Source: Alistipes sp. (GTDB lineage Bacteria; Bacteroidota; Bacteroidia; Bacteroidales; Rikenellaceae). From it: DNA of 26,163 bases. Of the stretch, positions 7,319 to 15,329 are shown one piece after another. Numbering within the stretch: position 1 is the stretch's first letter; every line of letters starts with the position of its first letter. The stretch covers positions 17,372-43,534 of the forward strand of contig JAHZDG010000005.1 of assembly GCA_019422485.1 (NCBI GenBank). Direction: 5' to 3'. Below the pieces are notes generated by a model. It had not been told where the DNA came from. It saw only the letters and a list, made by a program, of their open reading frames with translations, and ran no database searches. The position numbers were made by a program, and so were the translations under genes.

Positions 7319-9754
7319 TTATACGAACAGGTTGACATTGGCTTGTTCGGCCCGTTCCATGTAGGTGGCTACGCCGCCGACACTCACTTCGTCCAGCAGT
7401 TCTTCGCGTTGGATCCCCATGACATCCATGGACATCTGGCAGGCAATGAATTCTACGCCGTTGTCCAGGGCTTGCTGGCGGAGTGACTCGAGCGAATCGA
7501 TACCTTTTCGTTTCATGAGGTGACGCATCATCCGGTCGCCGATGCCCAGCATACTCATTTTCGACAGGTGAAGATTTCGGGAATCCGACGGCAGCATCTT
7601 GTCGAACATGCGGCCGAAAATATCTTTCTGAACGTGGGGCTTGATCTGTTTCTTGAGGACGTTCAACCCCCAGAAGGTGAAGAAAATCGTGGTTTTCTGT
7701 CCCGTGGCGGCGGCTCCGTTGGCCAGCACAAAGGTAGCGAGCGCCTTGTCCAGATCGTCGCTGAACAGAATCAGGGTCTTGCCTTTCCCGTCGCAGGAGT
7801 TTGCTGGAGTGCAGCTTTTTACGCCTTTTTCGATAACCACCGTGTATTTGCCGCGCTCTTCACGGAGCGAAAGAAGATGATTTCCGGTTGTGTTGCACCA
7901 GGCCTGGGCGTCGCGGGCAAAGCCGGCATCGGTGGCCTGGATTTCCAGTTGTTCTCCGGTTTGCAGCTGATCCATGGCCTGTTTGAGCTTCATGACGGGA
8001 CCCGGACATTGCAGCCCGCAGGCGTCGATCCGCAGGGTGCGGGATGACTCGGCCGGTTTTTCTCCGGCAGCGGGTGTGGAGGTCGGAATGGCTTGAGGTT
8101 TCTGGATCGGCGCGATGGCGGCGGAGTAGGTCTTATAACCGCCCGACAGATTGCGGACCTGTTTGAAACCCCGTTGCAGCAGGATGCGTGTCGCCAGATA
8201 ACCCCGGAGCCCTACGGCGCAGAAAATCAGAATAGGACGGTCAGTCGGCAGTTCGTTGAGGCGTTCCCGTAGGTCGTCGAGCGGAATGTTGACGGCGCCC
8301 GGAATCGATCCGAACGAGAATTCGGCCGGTGTACGGACATCGAGCAGAAATGCTCCTTCGGCTTTGGCTGCTTCGACTTCTCGCCAGCTGATGGTAGGCA
8401 TCGATCCGTTGAGGATGTTGACAGCGGTATATCCGGCGATGGCGATGGGGTCTTTGGCCGATGAGAAGGGCGGTGCGTAGGTGTGCTCGACCTGGGTCAG
8501 GTCGTAGACCGTTCCTCCGTTTTTGATCAGCAGCGCGATCTGGTCGATGCGTTTGTCTACACCGTCGTAGCCGACACACTGGGCTCCGTAGAGTTTGCCG
8601 CTCTGGGGGTCGAAAGTGAGTTTCAGGGTCAGCGGCAGTGCATCGGGATAGTAACCGGCGTGAGAGGAAGAGTGAGTCGTGGAGCTGAGGTAGGGGATCT
8701 CCATCTGACGGAGACGTTTGGCGGCCAGACCGGTCGAAGCGACGGTCAGGTCGAACACCTTGGCAATCGAGGTGCCGATAGCTCCTTCGTACGGGGTTTG
8801 GTGTTCGAACACCATGTTGTCGGCCACGATGCGGCCCTGTCGGTTGGCTGGATTGGCCAGGTAGTTGAGGTAGGGCTTTCCGGTCAGCGGGTGAGGGTAT
8901 TCGATGGCGTCACCGACCGCATAGATGTTCGGATCGGAGGTTTGGAGGTATTCATTGACCTGGATGCCTCCGGCAGGGCCGATTTGCAGACCGGCTGCGC
9001 GAGCCAGGGTGGTTTCGGGCCGTACTCCGATCGATAGAATGACCAGGTCGGCGGTCAGTGAGGCTCCGCTGTTCAGGCGAACGTCGATTCGGCCGTCTCG
9101 GCTTTCGAATCCCTCTACCCCCTGTTCGAGGTAGAGCGATACGCCTTTCTGGGTGAGGTGAGCGTGTACCTGAGCCGCGATCGAGAAATCGACCGGAGCC
9201 ATCACCTGGTTTCCCATTTCGACAATGGCTACCTGAGCGCCGGTCTGGTGCAGGTTTTCGGCCATTTCCAGTCCGATGAATCCGGCTCCGACGACAACGG
9301 CGCGTTCGATGCGGTGGTCGGTGATGTATTTTTTGATGCGATCCGTGTCGGTGACGTTCCGCAGGGTAAAGATCCCGTTGAGGTCGATGCCCGGCAGAGG
9401 CGGACGTACCGGAGAGGCTCCCGGTGATAACAGCAGTTTATCGTAGGATTCGGTATAGGTTGAACCGTCGGCCCGGCGGACGGTAACGGTTTTTGAAGCG
9501 GGATCAATGGCGGTGACTTCGTTTTCGACCCGTACGTCGACCTGAAAGCGTTTCCCGAATGCCGCAGGGGTTTGAACGAAGAGTTTGTTGCGGTCGGCGA
9601 TGGTGCCTCCGATATAATAGGGCAGGCCGCAGTTGGCGTATGAAATGTATTTGCCTTTTTCGAACAGGATGATTTCAGCGAGTTCGTCGGCTCGGCGGAT
9701 GCGAGCGGCAGCGGTTGCCCCTCCAGCTACGCCTCCAATGATCAGGTGCTTCAT
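7319..9754 (-). CDS. Four-domain CoA-disulfide reductase / rhodanese / TusA / DsrE fusion
   Basis: Sulfur-handling flavoprotein of 811 residues. Residues 1-445 are a pyridine-nucleotide-disulfide reductase of the CoA-disulfide/NADH-oxidase type: FAD motif GGVAGGATAA, a single redox Cys42 in SYANCGLPYY, a second NAD-binding GAGFIGLE, and FAD motif YAVGDAIE. About 450-535 is a rhodanese with persulfide-forming Cys512 in FCAVGLRG. About 570-645 is a TusA/SirA domain with the QCPGPV motif. About 655-811 is a DsrE2-type domain. Together they can reduce CoA- or polysulfides and pass persulfide sulfur along. The start is ATG 9754, giving MKHLIIGG; an upstream in-frame ATG at 9868 would read through the promoter. 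First gene of the likely operon with thioredoxin. Confidence 0.93.
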   Translation of the reverse strand: MKHLIIGGVAGGATAAARIRRADELAEIILFEKGKYISYANCGLPYYIGGTIADRNKLFVQTPAAFGKRFQVDVRVENEVTAIDPASKTVTVRRADGSTYTESYDKLLLSPGASPVRPPLPGIDLNGIFTLRNVTDTDRIKKYITDHRIERAVVVGAGFIGLEMAENLHQTGAQVAIVEMGNQVMAPVDFSIAAQVHAHLTQKGVSLYLEQGVEGFESRDGRIDVRLNSGASLTADLVILSIGVRPETTLARAAGLQIGPAGGIQVNEYLQTSDPNIYAVGDAIEYPHPLTGKPYLNYLANPANRQGRIVADNMVFEHQTPYEGAIGTSIAKVFDLTVASTGLAAKRLRQMEIPYLSSTTHSSSHAGYYPDALPLTLKLTFDPQSGKLYGAQCVGYDGVDKRIDQIALLIKNGGTVYDLTQVEHTYAPPFSSAKDPIAIAGYTAVNILNGSMPTISWREVEAAKAEGAFLLDVRTPAEFSFGSIPGAVNIPLDDLRERLNELPTDRPILIFCAVGLRGYLATRILLQRGFKQVRNLSGGYKTYSAAIAPIQKPQAIPTSTPAAGEKPAESSRTLRIDACGLQCPGPVMKLKQAMDQLQTGEQLEIQATDAGFARDAQAWCNTTGNHLLSLREERGKYTVVIEKGVKSCTPANSCDGKGKTLILFSDDLDKALATFVLANGAAATGQKTTIFFTFWGLNVLKKQIKPHVQKDIFGRMFDKMLPSDSRNLHLSKMSMLGIGDRMMRHLMKRKGIDSLESLRQQALDNGVEFIACQMSMDVMGIQREELLDEVSVGGVATYMERAEQANVNLFV

Positions 9755-9778
9755 ATTGATAGGTTTTTTATAGTGCAG

Positions 9779-9850
9779 TGGAAATATTTTCCAAAAGAAT
9801 ACACTGCAAAGGTAATTGTATTTTCCATAAAAACAAATTTCCAATGGAAA
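9779..9850. promoter_or_regulatory. Cluster of TTTCCA/TGGAAA half-sites around the promoter
   Basis: TGGAAA-TAT-TTTCCA at 9779-9793 lies near the expected transcription start. TTTCCA at 9822-9827 is between the -33 and -7 boxes. TTTCCA-A-TGGAAA at 9838-9850 lies just upstream of -33. Five copies of one hexamer, four of them in two inverted pairs, flank and overlap a good promoter. This is the arrangement of a repressor operator, with the MarR protein encoded in the same cluster as one candidate binder. Confidence 0.45.
9807..9837 (-). promoter_or_regulatory. Promoter of the sulfur-fusion operon
   Basis: Minus strand: TTTG (complement of 9834-9837), exactly 19 bp, then TACCTTTG (complement of 9807-9814). 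This is a full match to the Bacteroidota primary sigma consensus TTTG-N19-TAnnTTTG. The start codon lies about 52 bp downstream, which also supports ATG 9754 as the start. Confidence 0.65.
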
Positions 9851-9982
9851 ATAAATATAATTAAACAAAAAATGACTGAAAATCGAGTGCCTGGAGTGTT
9901 TTGTGATGGGGATGGGGGCAGGTGGAAGAGATCGGTGTGGAAGAGGGAACGGTAGATCAAACCCCTAAGTGGATCACCAAAC

Positions 9983-10015
9983 AAAAACGCCACCCGAATC
10001 TCAGGCGGCGTTTTT
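9983..10015 (-). terminator. Terminator of the clostripain operon (bidirectional)
   Basis: AAAAACGCC (9983-9991) pairs with GGCGTTTTT (10007-10015), with further inner C-G pairs past one mismatch. On the minus strand the stem is followed by a T-run, 20 bp after the stop codon of the lipoprotein gene. Confidence 0.8.
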
Positions 10016-10034
10016 GCATCTATAAAGGCGGGTA

Positions 10035-10958
10035 TTATTGCATGGTGCCGGCAGGTTGGTAAGTACGCATATATTCGATGGAGGTGCCATCGGTGCTGCT
10101 GGTAAATACTTCCAGACGCATGTCGGTTTTGGTCCCGTGGAAAATCGAGACAATGCTGACCTCGTGGTTGCTGATCGCTGCTCCTATCGTATTTTGGTAG
10201 GTCTCATCGCCTTCGGGATTGAACGCTTCGGACGATTGTTCGTTTTCCCAGGTAACGGTTTCACGGCTCGGAGCTACACCTAACAGACGGGAAATCATCT
10301 GGCGTAGACTAAGATATTTTTTGATATAATACACATCTTGAGTCGTGGAGAAGGTCTCCATCTCCATGATCTGCGAGAGGGCTCCGTCGGTGAAAGTATA
10401 CATCGTGGGGATCAACGGCGGATTGAGGGTGTTCAGAGAGAACTGATCCGGGAATTGACCGCCATACGTATTGGCATCCATCTGTTGCAGGCTGGGCCGA
10501 TCGAGCAGGGTGACTTCGAGGTTGTCGCCCCAGAACGAGGTTACGGCATCACAAGCCTCTACCGTATAGGTTTTGGTGCTGGTGAGCTCTTTGTAGGCAT
10601 TGCCGTCCTTATCGGGTGCGTTGAAAATATACAAGGCCGAGAAAGTCAGTTCGTATTGACCCGGCGTAGAGGGGGCAGTAAAAGAGAAACTGCTTTGGGT
10701 TTCGCTTTGTTGACCTTCTTGCGTCAATCCGTTTTGGGTACTTTTCCAGCGGTATTCGACCGAGCTGATGTTATTGCCGCCGGTCGGAAGGGGGCAAGTG
10801 GCCGTAACTTGTTGTCCGGTTCCGATACGGGTACGGTTCAGACTAATCGAGCCGATCGAGTCCGGAGCCTTGCCATGATTGGTCTCTTCTTTTTCGCAGG
10901 AGGTCAGCATCAGCAGGGCCGACACTCCAAGGAGTGTAAAACGAAGTATATTTTTCAT
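10035..10958 (-). CDS. Lipoprotein with PKD/Ig-like N-terminal domain
   Basis: Predicted envelope lipoprotein of 307 residues that I do not recognise as a named family. The lipobox LMLTSC places the lipidated residue at Cys21, followed by acidic EKEE, a pattern often associated with surface export in Bacteroidota. Residues about 35-130 read like a PKD/Ig-type beta sandwich (VEYRWKSTQNG, FTAPSTPGQYELTFSALY). The C-terminal half is a mixed domain with no clear motif. It follows the C11 peptidase gene by 47 bp in the same operon and has its own terminator. A role as partner, substrate or adaptor of the protease is plausible but unproven. Confidence 0.8.
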   Translation of the reverse strand: MKNILRFTLLGVSALLMLTSCEKEETNHGKAPDSIGSISLNRTRIGTGQQVTATCPLPTGGNNISSVEYRWKSTQNGLTQEGQQSETQSSFSFTAPSTPGQYELTFSALYIFNAPDKDGNAYKELTSTKTYTVEACDAVTSFWGDNLEVTLLDRPSLQQMDANTYGGQFPDQFSLNTLNPPLIPTMYTFTDGALSQIMEMETFSTTQDVYYIKKYLSLRQMISRLLGVAPSRETVTWENEQSSEAFNPEGDETYQNTIGAAISNHEVSIVSIFHGTKTDMRLEVFTSSTDGTSIEYMRTYQPAGTMQ

Positions 10959-11005
10959 AAGTCGTACTTTTTAGAGGAGAAGGAGAGAAATATGGATTGT
11001 CGGAG

Positions 11006-12307
11006 CTATTTTGACTGAATCAGCAGATCGAATCCGGATGCAGCAGGCCAACTGTAATTGGTCTTATAGTATTCGTTCAGGCGAGTGACACGGGGATCGC
11101 GCATCGGAACGTAGCAGCTCATTCCGCAGAAATCATCGGGAGATGCCAAGTTGGGATTTTCCTGACGGGTAACGCTCCATTTTTGAGGAATGGCGGCCTC
11201 CAGTGCATTGGCAAAAGTCGTATAGTCGTTTTGGAGAGCGCTATTGCCGTCACAACCTAGGGCAATTGCTTGATTCAGATCAGCCAACGGCAGATCTTCA
11301 TCGACAAACAACAGGTTGCCGCTCAGCTTGCTGAAATACAGGTCAGGATAGGCCGCATATTTTTCCACGAGGGTCCGGGTAGCTTCAGCCAAAGCTTCGA
11401 GGCGGTCGGTGCGGATGACCGATACATCGAAGTTGACGTCTGCTTCGGCTGGCAGATTGTAGTACCATTCGGCACTTTTCTCGGTGAAATGGTATAAATC
11501 GGCTTGCGGTTTGGTGTAAAGATACTCCATGGTTTGATCATAGGGATAGCCGGGACCGGGCAGCGGTTGCATACAACCAACCAGGTAGGAACATTTTTCG
11601 CGGAGTTCGTAAGCGGTTTCGACGTTCCCCATCAGGCAGGCGTGGAAGATCACAAAATCATATTTGATCGGCAACAATTGGGCAAGGTCTTTTACTTCCA
11701 GGGCCGTTCCAAACCGTTCGCCGCTTCCCAAGGCTTTCGTGAGACCGGCGGGCAGTACGGCGGCCTGGGTTGATTCATGATCTTCGTCGTCATGACCCAT
11801 GGCGGGAATGTCGATCAGGTCTCCCAGGGTGTAGGGGAACCATGCGGAACCGTGGGTACCGATGATCAGACCATGCGAGTCGGCCGGGAAGAGACGAATT
11901 GCATCTTCCAACACCCCTTTCATGACCGTTACATCCACCGGATCCTGTTCAGGATAGGTTTTGACCACTTCGCTGTAGATGGCTTCGGATTCGTCATGAA
12001 CGATTTTCAGCAATACGGGGGATGAATATTGGGTCAGGTGCGGAGAAGGGTCGAGATAAACCAACAGGGTCCCGTCGAATTCGTCGTTCCAACCTTCTTC
12101 GAGTTGATTGAGGGTGTTTTCCATGACGTTCCACAGGTTGTTGTCATCCATCATGTAGAACAATACGGTTCGATTCTTTTTCGGGGCTGGATCCGGATCG
12201 GGATTAGGATCGGGATTGGGATCGTCTTTGCTGCAGGCGCTCAGCAGCGTCAGGGTCAGCAGACCGCACAGATACAGAAAACGGGCAAAAAAGGAAGTTT
12301 TCGACAT
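11006..12307 (-). CDS. Clostripain (peptidase C11) family lipoprotein
   Basis: Predicted cysteine protease of 433 residues on the cell envelope. The lipobox LLSAC gives Cys25, followed by an Asp-Pro-Asn repeat linker (about 28-41). The caspase-like fold has the C11 signatures: NRTVLFYMMDDNNL strand, catalytic His152 in GTHGSAW after GLIIG, and catalytic Cys224 in FHACLMG. Family members such as clostripain and fragipain cut after basic residues, often after self-activation. Here the length matches other Bacteroidales C11 lipoproteins. The gene heads a two-gene operon with the PKD-like lipoprotein. Confidence 0.92.
   Translation of the reverse strand: MSKTSFFARFLYLCGLLTLTLLSACSKDDPNPDPNPDPDPAPKKNRTVLFYMMDDNNLWNVMENTLNQLEEGWNDEFDGTLLVYLDPSPHLTQYSSPVLLKIVHDESEAIYSEVVKTYPEQDPVDVTVMKGVLEDAIRLFPADSHGLIIGTHGSAWFPYTLGDLIDIPAMGHDDEDHESTQAAVLPAGLTKALGSGERFGTALEVKDLAQLLPIKYDFVIFHACLMGNVETAYELREKCSYLVGCMQPLPGPGYPYDQTMEYLYTKPQADLYHFTEKSAEWYYNLPAEADVNFDVSVIRTDRLEALAEATRTLVEKYAAYPDLYFSKLSGNLLFVDEDLPLADLNQAIALGCDGNSALQNDYTTFANALEAAIPQKWSVTRQENPNLASPDDFCGMSCYVPMRDPRVTRLNEYYKTNYSWPAASGFDLLIQSK
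12195..12224 (-). repeat. 12-bp tandem repeat encoding the Asp-Pro-Asn linker
   Basis: Units GGATCGGGATTA and GGATCGGGATTG plus a half unit GGATCG lie in tandem (2.5 copies). They encode the DPNP repeats just after the lipidated Cys of the C11 protease. Each unit is four codons, so slippage would change the linker length without breaking the frame. Confidence 0.7.
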
Positions 12308-12472
12308 ACTGCTAATATATGGTTACATTTTCGGTCGCAAAAAAAAGAAAATTGCGGCAAGTTTGGATAGAAAATCGGAAAAATTTATGTGTCAAGTTGT
12401 GAAAAAAGAGTGTCAACCCGGCAACTTCTTCGTGCAGAAGAGGCTGTAGCCCTGTTTTTCGAGACGAATCCG

Positions 12473-12480
12473 TATCTTTA
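12473..12480 (+). promoter_or_regulatory. Candidate -7 box of the TPR-AraC regulator gene
   Basis: TATCTTTA matches TAnnTTTG except for the last base. A T-rich TGTTTTTC lies upstream near 12453. If this is the promoter, transcription would begin within a few bases of the ATG at 12489, giving an almost leaderless mRNA. Confidence 0.3.
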
Positions 12481-12488
12481 TGCAATGA

Positions 12489-14288
12489 ATGAAAAAGGTT
12501 ATGGGATGTAGTTGCTGTCGGAAAGGAATCGTCTTGCTGGTGGCGGGATGGATTCTGTTTTCTTGTGGGACTTCGGAGCCGAAACCGGAGCCGCAGTCGC
12601 AGTCGGAAAAGGCTTCGGTGCCGTTGATGACGGATTCGATTTATACGCTCGATCGGGTCTATGCAATGGCCGGCAAAGGAGATACGTCGGTTTGGACGAT
12701 TCTTGATTCGATCGATCGTCGGGAGACGGCTTTGGCAGATCGGCGTGCCGTTCCGGCGTATGAAATTCAGTTGGCTCGGGCTTTTGTTGCTTCGCGCGAC
12801 TTGAATCCCCGGCGGGCGATGCGTTACCTGACGCCTTTATTGAGGTCGCAGGTGTTGGCCGATCATCCGGAACGTCATCTGTTTGCTTTGGCTCTGATGA
12901 GTAATGAGTGCATGGTATTGCATCAGACCGATCTCCAAGTCGATTATATTTTGCAGTATATGGAGCTGGCCCGACAACAGGACGATACGGTTCGTTATGC
13001 GGCGGCTTATCTCTATTTGGTCGGGACGTATTGCGAGCAGGAGGACTATTCGAAGGCTGCGGCCTGTCTGGAACGGGCTCAGCGTTTATTGAAACAGACG
13101 GAAGCTCCCCGGTCATTGGAGTATTTGTTGTGGAGCCGGGAGATGGAGATCGATTTGCTGGTGGAGCAGCACCAATATAAAAAAGCGATAGAGGTCAATC
13201 GGCGCTTGATTGAGCAATACGAATCGCTCTCGGTGCCGCAGCGGCGGGCGCTGGACCTGGATCAAGATTCGACCCGGAATTTTCGGCAAGCACAGAACTG
13301 GGTTATGTTAGCCGGTCTGTATGCCCATGACGGGCAGATGGAGGCGGCTTCGGAAGCCTATCGGACGGCACAGCAATTTTTGAAGCAGGCTCCGGAGGTG
13401 ATCAGTCCGCAGATGAACTCTTTGACGTTCGATTATCTGAAGACGGCCGGGCGTTATGCCGAAGCCCGGGCATGTGCCTTGCGTTATGTTCGTCAGACGA
13501 CCGTTGGCGATACGCTCAATATGTTTCATGTGGAGGCCAAGCGGTTGTTGGCCGAGGCGTGTCGTTTGACAGGGGATTATCGGCAGGCCTGGATGTATGA
13601 ACACCAGGTGGGAGCCTTGACGGATTCGCTGCATGAACGTTCGAACCAGGAGGCGGCATTGGAACTGCAGATGGCCTACGAAACCGCCCAGCGAGAACAG
13701 CAGATTCAGGAGCAGCAGTTTACGATTGCCCGCAATCGGCAGATTATTCTGTCGTTGACGATAGGTCTCTTTGTGTTGATTCTGCTGTTGTGGCAGATTG
13801 CTTCGAGTCGTCATCGGATTGCGAGCAAGAACCGGAAACTGTTCGATCAGATCGAGCAATTGCGTCAGGCGCAGCAGGAACTGGAGCGAATACGGAGTGT
13901 GATGAACGATACCCGAAGCGACCGTATCGTGGAAGAAAAGGATGAACTTTTTGAACGTCTGGAACGACTGATAAAAGATCGGAAACTCTTCTTGCAGTCC
14001 GATCTGAACCGGGATCAGGTAGCTGCGGAACTCGGTACGAACAAACTCTATGTGTCGAATGCCCTTTCGCAACGTACGGGGCTGACTTTTTCGGAATATC
14101 TGAATCGTTGGCGACTCGAATATGCTCGGGAGGTTCTTTCGAACGATCCCTCGATCAAGGTGGAGGCGGTTGCTCTGATGTGTGGTTTCAATTCTGTGCG
14201 GACGTTTTACCGGCTGTTCCAGCGGGCTTATCAATTGACCCCGACGGAATATCGCCGGTTATCGAAACTGGAGGATGCCGGATATTGA
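12489..14288 (+). CDS. Membrane-spanning TPR sensor / AraC-type regulator
   Basis: One-component transmembrane regulator of 599 residues, of a type common in Bacteroidales. The N-terminus has a hydrophobic segment ending in FSC, which looks like a lipobox or signal anchor. A helical TPR-like region (about 60-390) follows, then a transmembrane helix (about 418-437), a coiled coil (about 440-480) and a C-terminal AraC-type double HTH (about 494-595) with DQVAAELGTNKLYVSNAL and CGFNSVRTFYRLFQ. The periplasmic TPR part would sense a signal and the cytosolic HTH would bind DNA. A nine-codon ORF at 12485-12511 overlaps the start out of frame. Met5 at 12501 is an alternative start. The gene stands alone between two terminated operons, so its targets are unknown; the divergent protease operon is one candidate. 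Confidence 0.9.
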   Translation: MKKVMGCSCCRKGIVLLVAGWILFSCGTSEPKPEPQSQSEKASVPLMTDSIYTLDRVYAMAGKGDTSVWTILDSIDRRETALADRRAVPAYEIQLARAFVASRDLNPRRAMRYLTPLLRSQVLADHPERHLFALALMSNECMVLHQTDLQVDYILQYMELARQQDDTVRYAAAYLYLVGTYCEQEDYSKAAACLERAQRLLKQTEAPRSLEYLLWSREMEIDLLVEQHQYKKAIEVNRRLIEQYESLSVPQRRALDLDQDSTRNFRQAQNWVMLAGLYAHDGQMEAASEAYRTAQQFLKQAPEVISPQMNSLTFDYLKTAGRYAEARACALRYVRQTTVGDTLNMFHVEAKRLLAEACRLTGDYRQAWMYEHQVGALTDSLHERSNQEAALELQMAYETAQREQQIQEQQFTIARNRQIILSLTIGLFVLILLLWQIASSRHRIASKNRKLFDQIEQLRQAQQELERIRSVMNDTRSDRIVEEKDELFERLERLIKDRKLFLQSDLNRDQVAAELGTNKLYVSNALSQRTGLTFSEYLNRWRLEYAREVLSNDPSIKVEAVALMCGFNSVRTFYRLFQRAYQLTPTEYRRLSKLEDAGY

Positions 14289-14312
14289 TCGGGCCGCCTC
14301 GGGATGAAAGAT

Positions 14313-14350
14313 AAAATCCGGAAACGACCGAAAGGGGTTTCCGGATTTTT
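14313..14350 (+). terminator. Intrinsic terminator between the AraC and LemA genes
   Basis: AAAATCCGGAAAC (14313-14325) pairs perfectly with GTTTCCGGATTTT (14337-14349), followed by a T-run. It lies 25 bp after the AraC-type gene stop. The A-rich left flank also lets it serve the convergent lemA gene. Confidence 0.9.
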
Positions 14351-14393
14351 ATGCAGGAGGACGATGTTGATTTTTTAGATTGTCGTAGATGGC

Positions 14394-14960
14394 TCAGGAT
14401 TTGAACAGATGCGCCACGTCGACCGGGGCCTGTTCGGCTTCCGGAATTTCGATCAGCGACTCCTGAGTGTGGCCTTGCCGGGCGGCAACCCAAGAGGAGG
14501 GGAACATTTCGATGGCGTTGTTGTAGTCGACGACCGCTGCGTTGTATGTCCGTCGGATGGCCTGTAACTGAAGTTCCATCTCTTCGATGGCCTCTTGGAG
14601 GTGGATGAAGTTCTGGTTGGCTTTTAGTTCGGGATAATTTTCGAGGCCCACCTGCAAGCGGGGCAACAGGGCCGACAGTTGATTCCCGGCTTGAATCTGC
14701 TCGGTTTCAGAGGTGGCTTTGGACGCCTGGGCGCGCAGTTCGGTGATGCGGGTAAGGGTCTCGTTTTCATGGCCCATGTAGGCTTTGACCGAGGCGACCA
14801 AATTGGGAATCATGTCATTGCGTTGTTTGAGGGCAACGCAGATGCCGCTGCGGCATTGTTTGACGCGGTTTCGTTTGGCGATCAGACTATTGGACGTGAC
14901 GATAAACCAGAGCCCGAAGAGTACGGCGGCTCCGAACAGGACGATCAATGCAGTTGTCAT
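14394..14960 (-). CDS. lemA: LemA family membrane protein
   Basis: Small protein of 188 residues with one N-terminal transmembrane helix (about 2-22) and a long antiparallel helical LemA domain. Signatures are the conserved 'VKQCRSGICVALKQRNDMIPNLVASVKAY' helix, with the typical RNDMIPNLV motif, 'YPELKANQNF' and 'RRTYNAAVVDYNNAIEMFPS'. The cellular role of LemA is not established. ATG 14960 (MTTALIVLF) is preferred, because the in-frame ATG at 14990 adds ten residues without a helix. The usual partners, such as a TPM-domain or M48 protein gene, are not next to it. Confidence 0.92.
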   Translation of the reverse strand: MTTALIVLFGAAVLFGLWFIVTSNSLIAKRNRVKQCRSGICVALKQRNDMIPNLVASVKAYMGHENETLTRITELRAQASKATSETEQIQAGNQLSALLPRLQVGLENYPELKANQNFIHLQEAIEEMELQLQAIRRTYNAAVVDYNNAIEMFPSSWVAARQGHTQESLIEIPEAEQAPVDVAHLFKS

Positions 14961-15161
14961 GAGGTGGGTGTTTGGTGGAACAAGCAACAAGCCGATATTT
15001 GCAGCGAGTGACGGTGAGTGAAACCGTATGACGTGCCCATCGGCAGGATAAATGTAGAAAAAGCGCAGGGATCTTCCAAATCGGCGCGTGGAAAGCTTTG
15101 CTGGCAGGGACTGTTCCTTTCTGTTGGGATCGGTGATTTGGGGGGAGGAGAACCGAAAGCG

Positions 15162-15191
15162 TTGGTTTGTTGCATTTTTTTCGTACTTTTA
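15162..15191 (+). promoter_or_regulatory. Candidate promoter of the 5-alpha-reductase gene
   Basis: TTG at 15162-15164, 19 bp, then TACTTTTA at 15184-15191 (one mismatch from TAnnTTTG). Transcription would start near 15198, leaving a leader of about 130 nt before the ATG at 15330. Confidence 0.4.
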
Positions 15192-15223
15192 ACCATATGT
15201 TGCGCTCGAGGACTGGGGAATAT

Positions 15224-15255
15224 CCCCGAGGAGTGGAAGATTCTCGGGGCTTTTT
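15224..15255 (+). terminator. Terminator-like hairpin in the 5-alpha-reductase leader (possible attenuator)
   Basis: CCCCGAG (15224-15230) pairs with CTCGGGG (15243-15249), followed by CTTTTT. The left arm can instead pair with GGGG at 15215-15218 in a competing hairpin. It lies between the candidate promoter and the start codon. The preceding plus-strand gene already has its own terminator nearly 900 bp earlier, so this one does not end an upstream gene. Confidence 0.5.
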
Positions 15256-15329
15256 GAAAGATCTCGAAGCTGTGAAGGTATGATGACAAGTGTATCTGTA
15301 AACTGTCTGCAAAGACTTGGAGAGAGGTT

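Larger units (their letters stand above)
14961..15329. other. Divergent intergenic region and leader of the 5-alpha-reductase gene
   Basis: This 369-bp gap lies between lemA (minus) and the steroid-reductase gene (plus). The right half holds a promoter candidate (15162-15191) and a terminator-like hairpin (15224-15255), each listed separately. The left half (14961-15160) shows no ORF, repeat or hairpin that I can support. Confidence 0.5.

Noticed and set aside
7520..8047. Plus-strand ORF of 175 codons opposite the sulfur-fusion gene
   Set aside because: It is a shadow of a strongly supported coding frame, with no family motif and no promoter.
9755..9868. N-terminal extension of the sulfur-fusion protein to an upstream ATG
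   Set aside because: The extra residues would be encoded by the promoter itself (9807-9837). The FAD-binding motif starts directly after Met at 9754.
12195..12224. Short direct repeats considered as a CRISPR-like array
   Set aside because: The units are contiguous, in frame and encode a protein linker, with no spacers.
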